Shown: in pieces, positions 6,829 to 11,095 of the stretch | How positions within the stretch are numbered: the stretch's first letter is position 1 | Layout: the number at the start of each line of letters is the position of its first letter | From: an uncultured Bacilli bacterium | GTDB lineage: Bacteria > Bacillota_I > Bacilli_A > RF39 > UBA660 | DNA: 11,095 nt | Reading direction: 5' to 3' | Assembly: GCA_947632625.1 (NCBI GenBank) | Contig: CANRPZ010000040.1 | Span: forward strand, 1-11,095 | Program-made: the position numbers and the translations under genes | Notes under the pieces: model-generated | What the model saw: only the letters and a program-made list of their open reading frames with translations | Told to the model about the DNA's origin: nothing | Databases searched by the model: none

Positions 6829-6920
6829 ATTTCTCTCTTTTCTAAACCAATATTATATTTCTATTTTATTTCTACTCATATTATACAATAAAGAAATTGA
6901 ATTGGAAAGAAGGAAGAATT

Positions 6921-7277
6921 TTGGAAAATATCACTTTAGGTCAAATTGCTGCTATCATTACTTTTTTAAGTGTTTTTATAGGTGCTATTACAGCGATTAT
7001 TACTTTTTCTAAATCTTTTATTTCTAAAATTTTAGTCCCTATAAATGAAAAAATTGATCATTTAGAAAACGTTTCATCGCTTGGAAGAAACAATATTGAA
7101 TTAGAGCTTATTAAAATTATTCTAGTTAATTTTATTAATGATATTGAACAAGGAATCGAAAAGACCCCTGTTCAAAAAAGAAATGCTTATGAACTATATG
7201 ACCGTTATGTTTTTTTAGGTGGAAACTCGTACGTTCATGACAAATGGGAAGAATTAATTAGGGAGAAAAAGATATAA
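6921..7277 (+). CDS. Phage-type holin-associated membrane protein, 118 aa
   Basis: A single N-terminal membrane helix (about 9-31) is followed by a charged, mostly helical domain ending in NAYELYDRYVFLGGNSYVHD (88-107), a pattern seen in small proteins encoded beside holins in phages of Firmicutes. Function in that setting is not established; it may be a second lysis component or holin partner. The start is taken as TTG at 6921, because AAGGA (6910-6914) lies 6 nt upstream. An upstream in-frame TTG at 6897 would add 8 residues but has no Shine-Dalgarno. Its TAA overlaps the ATG of the following holin-like gene (TAATG), a sign of translational coupling. No other phage gene flanks the pair. Confidence 0.8.
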   Translation: MENITLGQIAAIITFLSVFIGAITAIITFSKSFISKILVPINEKIDHLENVSSLGRNNIELELIKIILVNFINDIEQGIEKTPVQKRNAYELYDRYVFLGGNSYVHDKWEELIREKKI

Positions 7278-7561
7278 TGGAAATTAATTATGTACTTGTA
7301 GTCGCGATGGTTACGTATATACTTGGAACATTTACCAAAACCTTGTGGCCAAGTTTGCCACATAAATACATTCCTTTACAAAATATATTGATTGGAATTA
7401 CAAGCGCTCTTATTTGCTATTTTACAAAATTAGAACCAAGCTTAATTGAAGCATTTACACTTTGTTTTTCTGCAACGCTGGGAGCAGGAGGAATGCATGA
7501 TTTGGTTACATCACTATCTAGCAAGACTACCGAAAAAAAAGAAGAAAATAGTCAAGAATAA
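7277..7561 (+). CDS. Phage holin-family protein
   Basis: A 94-aa protein with three likely membrane helices (about 4-20, 33-49 and 56-72) and a charged C-terminal tail (KTTEKKEENSQE). This is the holin plan; the phrase PLQNILIGITSALICYFTK followed by an Ala/Gly-rich third helix (SATLGAGGMHDLV) resembles the phage_holin_5-like group of Firmicutes phages. Holins form membrane holes that release or activate endolysins. The gene is coupled to the 118-aa gene by a TAATG overlap, with GGGAG (7261-7265) as its Shine-Dalgarno. The nearest wall hydrolase is the GH25 gene about 2 kb away on the other strand, so this is either a prophage remnant or a retained lysis/secretion cassette. Confidence 0.82.
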   Translation: MEINYVLVVAMVTYILGTFTKTLWPSLPHKYIPLQNILIGITSALICYFTKLEPSLIEAFTLCFSATLGAGGMHDLVTSLSSKTTEKKEENSQE

Positions 7562-7587
7562 ATTGATTAATTTTCTTTTTTTATTTT
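7533..7587. terminator. Possible bidirectional AT-only terminator hairpin
   Basis: AAGAAAAT (7542-7549) pairs with ATTTTCTT (7570-7577), and flanking A and T runs extend the stem; T-rich tracts follow on both strands. It lies between convergent genes and overlaps the holin stop codon. There is no GC in the stem beyond one pair, so it would be weak. Confidence 0.4.
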
Positions 7588-7991
7588 AAAGTTATGGTTA
7601 TCGCTTCTTGATCTAAATCTGGCAAATTTTTGACATGCCCAATTTTTGTGTAAGAATAGTTGGTAGTAAAGTTTTTGTAAAAAAGAACCAGACAATTTTC
7701 TTGATAAAGCATTAAATCTCCTTTTTGTATCGTTTGTATTTTTTCAGGATGATTAGGAAATACTGTATCTAAATAAACATATTTTTCATTTTCATTTAAT
7801 TCCTGCATTTCGAGAGATATAGGGAGTAATGTTAAAAGTTTAGAAACGGTTTCATTGTTTTCTAAAACAATTTCATAACTTTCATTTTGTAGAACTAAAT
7901 GCATTTTTTCTTCCTCCTTTTTTTCATAGTCAATCCTTTGGCAACCTGATAGTAAAAATAAACTAAAAACTAATAAAAGTATTTTTTTCAT
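7581..7991 (-). CDS. Cyclophilin-like-fold lipoprotein
   Basis: A 136-aa lipoprotein: signal with lipobox LSGC, lipidated Cys17, then a short charged spacer and a cyclophilin-like domain (about 30-136). The domain matches the small bacterial cyclophilin-like family (Cyclophil_like/DUF369 type): NNETVSKLLTLLPISLEMQE (45-64), NEKYVYL (68-74), QKGDLMLY (89-96), CLVLFYKNFTTNYSYTKIG (100-118). Members share the cyclophilin fold, but prolyl isomerase activity is generally not shown. The Shine-Dalgarno GTGAGG (7999-8004) overlaps the TGA stop of a LysR remnant upstream, so this gene was probably once second in an operon behind that regulator and may have lost its original promoter. Confidence 0.88.
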   Translation of the reverse strand: MKKILLLVFSLFLLSGCQRIDYEKKEEEKMHLVLQNESYEIVLENNETVSKLLTLLPISLEMQELNENEKYVYLDTVFPNHPEKIQTIQKGDLMLYQENCLVLFYKNFTTNYSYTKIGHVKNLPDLDQEAITITLK

Positions 7992-8000
7992 ATTCTTACC

Positions 8001-8195
8001 TCACTTTAATAAATCATTTAGTAATAGTTGCGTACTTTTTGCTAAAACATTGTTTTGTAAAGAAAGAATTCCATAGACAATTTTGGGTGTTTCAGGAATG
8101 GTTTTAATAATATACAACTCTTTATTTGCTAATTCTTTTTGAATATATAACTTGGTTACATACCCTATTCCATACCCTATTTTAGTAAAATCAAA
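8001..8195 (-). pseudogene. 3' remnant of a LysR-family transcription regulator
   Basis: The minus-strand frame is open from a TAA at 8196-8198 to a TGA at 8001-8003 and encodes about 64 residues. They include KIGYGIGYVTKLYIQKELA, then LYIIKTIPETPKIVYGIL, the standard C-terminal end of a LysR substrate-binding domain (usual form GLGIGYVPK...). The DNA-binding and most of the effector domain, about 230 residues, are missing and not found in the other frames nearby. No start codon with a Shine-Dalgarno is present. The fragment ends 10 bp before the cyclophilin-like lipoprotein gene. The doubled IGYGIGY comes from a short tandem repeat of CATACCCTATT in the DNA. Confidence 0.8.
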
Positions 8196-8520
8196 TTATT
8201 TATGCAATAAAATGAAAAATATGAAAGAAGACATTTTAAATCTTAAACTTTGTGATCGTTTAGCAAACGTTTATGACTTAAAAAATGCATCTTTAGATTT
8301 TATAGAAAAATATAGTGTTGAAACATTGGTTATTTTAAATTATTTAACTTTTAATCATTTCTTAACATCCACTCAAAGAAAAATTATTGAAGAGATTAAT
8401 TTAGAAATTAATAAATTAAGAGATACTTTAATTTTAAAAAGAGTAAAAGAAATCCAAGAAGGACAAGTAAAAAAAATAAGTTGTAAATCAAACCTATTTT
8501 ATTCACTCACTAAATCATAA
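8196..8520 (+). pseudogene. 3' remnant of an HD-domain phosphohydrolase
   Basis: The plus-strand frame encodes LNLKLCDRLANVYDLKNASL, then EKYSVETLVILNYL, which resembles the late part of an HD domain of the RelA/SpoT-like or HDIG group (KLADRLHN-type helix with the metal-ligand Asp), followed by a helical tail. The N-terminal HD motif and first helices are absent. The frame runs on upstream to ATG 8152, but that part is antisense to the LysR remnant. Methionines at 8212 and 8221 have no Shine-Dalgarno. The true gene part starts at about 8196-8215. It is best read as a truncated relic; its 3' end overlaps the convergent YjbR gene by 22 bp. Confidence 0.65.
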
Positions 8521-8849
8521 CTAATAGCAATTAATTGTTCTATTTTTTCTAATGCGACACTCCCATCAAGTAGAATAGTAATCCAATGTTCTTTATTCAT
8601 ATGATAAGCTCTTAAAAAACCCGGGCTTTTTCTTAAACTCCCTATCATTTCTGGCAAGCATTTTACATTCAAAATATTTATTTCCTCTTTTCCTTTTAGG
8701 CCTAGTGTTTCTTTTGGTACATTCATAATAATGCCAAACCATTTTTTCTTTGTTCTAAAAACCGCATAAAAAGGATATTTCGGCCATAAATATTCTGGCA
8801 TCACAGCATACGTCTCTTTAATAAATTTTATAACTTTTTCTTTATTCAT
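8499..8849 (-). CDS. MmcQ/YjbR family protein
   Basis: A 116-aa protein of the MmcQ/YjbR (DUF419) family with a CyaY-like double-wing fold, of normal length. Motifs are MPEYLWPKYPFYAVFR (17-32), KWFGIIMNV (36-44), INILNVKCLPEMIGSLR (57-73) and HWITILLDG (88-96). The family is described as DNA-binding from structure, but no cellular role is settled. It is cytosolic. The start ATG at 8849 has only a weak Shine-Dalgarno. The gene is single, with 84 bp to the next gene upstream on the same strand, and its 3' end overlaps the HD-domain remnant. Confidence 0.9.
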   Translation of the reverse strand: MNKEKVIKFIKETYAVMPEYLWPKYPFYAVFRTKKKWFGIIMNVPKETLGLKGKEEINILNVKCLPEMIGSLRKSPGFLRAYHMNKEHWITILLDGSVALEKIEQLIAISYDLVSE

Positions 8850-8933
8850 AATTCTATTACAACACCCATTCTTTAAGTGAATATATTTGGAAATTTTTTA
8901 TGTGAAGGATTAAGTCTATATTTAACAAAATTA

Positions 8934-9647
8934 CTACAAAATTATGGTTTGCCCATCCTCTGGAATTAATATATTTTTAATCTTTAATTCTTTTAACTTT
9001 TCTCTAGTTTCATCCTCTAAATGACTAACAACAAAAATGCAATCAGGATATTTTGTGGATAAATACTGTAAATTATCTATTCCTTGATGTTTACTATTTC
9101 CTTCCAACCGTGTGCAGTCACAAAATAAATATTTACATTTTTTTGACATAGCTTCTATATTAGAACATAATGACGAATCTCCCGTAAATCCTACAGATTG
9201 ATTATCTTTACTAAAAATATATCCATAAGCTGGTTTCATATTTCCGTGATCAACTAATAATTTTTGTATTTCGTAATCATCAATTTTAAAATTTTCCTTA
9301 AAATTGTATTTTAAATGAAGCAATTTGTAATATTTTTTAAAAGAGTTCGGAAAAGCTAGATTACCAATTTTATTTATTTTCGTTTTTCCTTCTTTTGAAC
9401 AATAAAGTGTTACATTTTTATTTTCTGTTTTTGCTTTATTTAATATATAGAATGGCAAATCAAAGTAGTGATCTCCATGAAAATGTGTTAAAAGAATATG
9501 ATTAATTGAATTTGGATCTATATTTAATCTATACAAATATTTGCAAGCACCATTTGGAAAATCTACCATTATCTTCCCATCAATAAGATAGCAAGCGCTA
9601 TTGTTTTTAGTCCACATACTCCCCGACCCTATGATTCTAATATTCAA
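8934..9647 (-). CDS. Metallo-beta-lactamase-fold hydrolase, RNase Z-like
   Basis: Numbering runs from an in-frame GTG at 9656; the likely TTG start is residue 4. The GTG overlaps the Shine-Dalgarno GGAGG (9656-9660), while the TTG at 9647 lies 8 nt past it, giving 237 aa. The opening NIRIIGSGS is typical of the RNase Z/ElaC-like branch. Metal ligands are visible: THFHGDH (57-63) with His58, His60, Asp62 and His63, His137 in VDHG, Asp160 in GFTGDSS, and His212 in VVSHLEDE. It is shorter than true RNase Z (about 300 aa) and lacks an obvious tRNA-binding exosite arm, so it may be a phosphodiesterase or another small hydrolase of the fold. It is rich in Lys, Asn and Cys and flanked by long AT-rich gaps, perhaps acquired DNA. 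Confidence 0.88.
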   Translation of the reverse strand: MNIRIIGSGSMWTKNNSACYLIDGKIMVDFPNGACKYLYRLNIDPNSINHILLTHFHGDHYFDLPFYILNKAKTENKNVTLYCSKEGKTKINKIGNLAFPNSFKKYYKLLHLKYNFKENFKIDDYEIQKLLVDHGNMKPAYGYIFSKDNQSVGFTGDSSLCSNIEAMSKKCKYLFCDCTRLEGNSKHQGIDNLQYLSTKYPDCIFVVSHLEDETREKLKELKIKNILIPEDGQTIIL

Positions 9648-9674
9648 AAAGAACACCTCCGCTATTTCTATATA

Positions 9675-9683
9675 ATTATAGCA
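9675..9683 (-). promoter_or_regulatory. Extended -10 promoter of the metallo-hydrolase gene
   Basis: Minus-strand TATAAT (9675-9680) is preceded by TG with one base between (9682-9683). The predicted start at about 9668 leaves a short leader carrying GGAGG. No good -35 is present, which an extended -10 can offset. The rest of 9684-9827 is very AT-rich, and only a small hairpin without a T run (GAAAT/ATTTC, 9782-9795) was seen there. Confidence 0.5.
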
Positions 9684-9827
9684 TAATTTTTTTTATGTTA
9701 TGGTAAGCAAAAATTATTTTTATAATTTAATATTTAAAAATTTTTAATAAAAAATAGAATCTTAATACCGAATTATTAACTGAAATTTACATTTCTCAAC
9801 CATATTTATAAAACTAATTTATAGTAA

Positions 9828-10325
9828 TTACTTCAACTTTGCATTATTTGTTTGTTGCTTTATATATTCATCTAATCTTGCATTGTAATTTTCGATTTGT
9901 TCACTAAACCTATCTCCACGACATACAAAATTTATCTTAATTTTACTTCCTATACTGTTAACTAAATTTACTCCATCCATATTCATACCATATCCCCCTC
10001 GTATAGTATAATATCTTGTACAACCTATATTTTCTGATTCCATAAAATTATCAATTAAATCATTTAATATTTGCCCAGTTAATACATCAATCTGTTGAGT
10101 CGTTATTCCTGTATTAATATGTTTTTCAAAATTTCTACTAGGAACACAAATATTAAAAGTTATCATTCGTTCATTATTTATTTTAGCAGAATCAATCTTT
10201 ATTTCTCCATTTACTTTTTCTACATCCGATAGTATTTGTATAATATATTCACATAATAGAACTGACCTTTCAGGTGCTACTTGTATTGCTTCTTCTTTTT
10301 TCATTTTAAACTTCATTTCCTTCAC
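9828..10325 (-). CDS. Orphan 165-aa protein, function unknown, 5' end possibly damaged
   Basis: Not recognised. It is soluble, with no signal or membrane segment. It appears alpha/beta: a helix at about 18-36 (APERSVLLCEYIIQIL), strands around 40-60, a helix at 76-95 (QQIDVLTGQILNDLIDNFME), a Gly-rich turn TIRGGYGMNMDG (107-118), a strand KIKINFVC (127-134) and a C-terminal helix. The start is unclear: GTG 10325 has no Shine-Dalgarno, ATG 10316 has AAGG too close, and ATG 10304 has AAGGA rather far. The frame stays open for 18 codons upstream of the GTG with protein-like residues (LDENSNWGNKFIDKVKEMK) but no start codon there. A promoter and Shine-Dalgarno-led ATG in the same frame lie at 10416-10447, separated by stops. 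The gene may thus have a frameshifted N-terminus. Confidence 0.7.
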   Translation of the reverse strand: MKEMKFKMKKEEAIQVAPERSVLLCEYIIQILSDVEKVNGEIKIDSAKINNERMITFNICVPSRNFEKHINTGITTQQIDVLTGQILNDLIDNFMESENIGCTRYYTIRGGYGMNMDGVNLVNSIGSKIKINFVCRGDRFSEQIENYNARLDEYIKQQTNNAKLK

Positions 10326-10388
10326 TTTATCAATAAATTTATTACCCCAATTACTATTTTCATCTAACCCAACTTTTTATTTACATCA

Positions 10389-10418
10389 CTATACTTCTTG
10401 AAATGATTTGCCTATCAT
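10389..10418 (-). other. Short leader ORF or broken N-terminus of the 165-aa gene
   Basis: ATG at 10416-10418 with AGGA (10427-10430) 8 nt upstream encodes MIGKSFQEV and then TAG. It is in the same frame as the 165-aa protein, but TAG, TGA and TAA stops lie between. The +1 frame across the gap reads YSDVNKKLG before a stop. One extra base and one missing base would join all parts. It could instead be a leader peptide or chance. Confidence 0.35.
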
Positions 10419-10441
10419 GAATAACATCCTGTGTATGATAT

Positions 10442-10450
10442 ATTATAACA
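10442..10450 (-). promoter_or_regulatory. Extended -10 promoter upstream of the 165-aa gene
   Basis: Minus-strand TATAAT (10442-10447) is preceded by TG with one base between (10449-10450). TTGATA at 10469-10474 is the nearest -35-like box but is 21 bp away. Transcription would start near 10435, just before the AGGA and the short leader ORF, and over 100 nt before the GTG of the 165-aa frame. Confidence 0.5.
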
Positions 10451-10531
10451 CATAAGTAGTAAATCTTATATCAATTTAATAATAATTTTATTACCTAAAC
10501 TTTTATTTTAATCATTTAAAATTTTTGGTAA

Positions 10532-10563
10532 TTAAAAAGATAGTTGAAAAAATTTTTTAACTA
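10532..10563 (-). terminator. Probable terminator of the Fic gene
   Basis: On the minus strand TAGTTAAAAAA pairs with TTTTTTCAACTA (one bulged base; 10541-10563), followed by TCTTTTTAA. It lies 11 nt past the Fic stop codon. The stem is almost purely A-T but long. The rest of 10451-10531 is AT-rich with nothing recognisable. Confidence 0.5.
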
Positions 10564-10573
10564 CCCTTTACTT

Positions 10574-11095
10574 TTATTTTCCTACAAAAACATTATAAAT
10601 TTTATTATAGCGATATCCTAATTTTGCATGGGTAGAGTCTTTAACTAAAATACCAAGTTTTTCTAATTTATCAATTAATGTAGATACAGTATTTCTTGAG
10701 ACCCCTGATTCTTCTTCAATTTCTTTTTTGGTAAATACAATTTGATGAATCATTGCTGGCATTATTCTATAAATTGCATTACTGCTTAATTTTTCTATTA
10801 ATTTCATATCTTCTTCGTAAATCTTTTGAATTCTATTAATTTTCGCAATATTACTATTACACTGTTCTATTATACATTGAAGAAAAAACTTAATAAACCC
10901 TAACATATTACCTTTACGACTTTCATTCAAAAACTTATGATAACTTGGTTTATATAATTCTATTACTTCAGAAATAAATAGTATTGGTTCTTCACCAGTA
11001 AGTAAGGCAAGCTGTATGGGTATTAAAGCTCTTCCTAATCTTCCATTTCCATCTCTATATGCATGAATAGTTTCAAATTGTGAATGAGAAATCGC
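10574..11095 (-). CDS. Fic family protein with C-terminal winged helix (partial, N-terminus beyond window)
   Basis: The frame is open to the window edge and gives 173 residues. HAYRDGNGRLGR (visible residues 11-22) is the Fic active-site loop (consensus HPFx[D/E]GNGRxxR), with the catalytic His and the phosphate-binding Gly-Asn-Gly-Arg kept; Pro and Phe are replaced by Ala and Tyr. Fic enzymes move AMP or another nucleotide-derived group onto protein hydroxyls. After helical segments, a C-terminal winged helix (about 125-173; EIEEESGVSRNTVSTLIDKL) follows, as in the common Fic-winged helix proteins thought to regulate DNA as well. An in-frame TTG at 10930 is internal, not the start. The inhibitory helix motif and the N-terminus are outside the window, so its class (stand-alone, or toxin with antitoxin) cannot be set. 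Confidence 0.93.
   Translation of the reverse strand, partial: AISHSQFETIHAYRDGNGRLGRALIPIQLALLTGEEPILFISEVIELYKPSYHKFLNESRKGNMLGFIKFFLQCIIEQCNSNIAKINRIQKIYEEDMKLIEKLSSNAIYRIMPAMIHQIVFTKKEIEEESGVSRNTVSTLIDKLEKLGILVKDSTHAKLGYRYNKIYNVFVGK

Noticed and set aside
3928..7561. An active prophage lysis module (holin plus GH25 endolysin)
   Set aside because: The genes lie on opposite strands about 2 kb apart with csaA between them, the GH25 protein is membrane-anchored, and no phage structural gene is present.
8152..8520. A single 122-aa plus-strand gene
   Set aside because: Its first 15 or so codons are antisense to the LysR remnant and it has no Shine-Dalgarno; only the part from about 8196 resembles a protein family.
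10461..10531. tRNA or small RNA gene in the AT-rich gap
   Set aside because: No cloverleaf, no T-loop GTTC-like motif and no stable GC stem were visible.
1..11095. Mycoplasma-type genetic code (TGA as Trp)
   Set aside because: Trp is written TGG throughout and TGA ends the LysR remnant frame where the domain should end.

Overview
The window is AT-rich (roughly 30% GC by eye) and looks like chromosome from a low-GC Gram-positive bacterium of the Bacilli/Erysipelotrichia or RF39-like gut lineages. The evidence is AT-rich codon use, Shine-Dalgarno sequences of the AGGAGG/GAGG type, short MKKI lipoprotein signals, and family matches of Firmicutes type (CsaA, YtqA-like radical SAM, YjbR, GH25). 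TGG is used for Trp and TGA ends a LysR remnant, so the standard bacterial code (11) applies. The exact taxon cannot be set from this sequence.

Left part (1-3527): a GH31-family glycosidase on the minus strand is divergent from a YtqA/YhcC-type radical SAM gene. The 102-bp gap between them carries a good extended -10 promoter for GH31 and a perfect 10-bp palindrome of LacI-family type over the -35 boxes. In the GH31 protein the usual acid/base aspartate aligns with a lysine.

Envelope cluster (3508-6828, all minus): a small cysteine-containing exported protein, a membrane-anchored GH25 muramidase with an Ig-like stalk, a thioredoxin-fold lipoprotein (CPWC), an unknown 176-aa cytosolic protein, and CsaA. 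Two hairpin terminators and one good promoter cut this run into units. The muramidase and thioredoxin lipoprotein form a tight pair.

Middle (6921-8849): a two-gene phage-type holin cassette on the plus strand, joined by a TAATG overlap, faces a cyclophilin-like lipoprotein. Next comes a patch of gene debris: the 3' end of a LysR regulator and, in the opposite direction, the 3' end of an HD-domain phosphohydrolase, meeting at about 8195. A YjbR/MmcQ gene follows.

Right part (8934-11095, all minus): an RNase Z-like metallo-beta-lactamase-fold hydrolase, an orphan 165-aa protein whose 5' region looks broken, and the C-terminal part of a Fic protein with a winged helix that runs off the window. 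Genes here are more widely spaced and the flanks are AT-rich, as in accessory DNA.

No tRNA, rRNA, insertion sequence, CRISPR array or complete known defence system is visible. The best leads are the lysine-substituted GH31 with its operator, the isolated holin pair, the remnant junction, and the orphan 165-aa gene with a possible frameshifted N-terminus.
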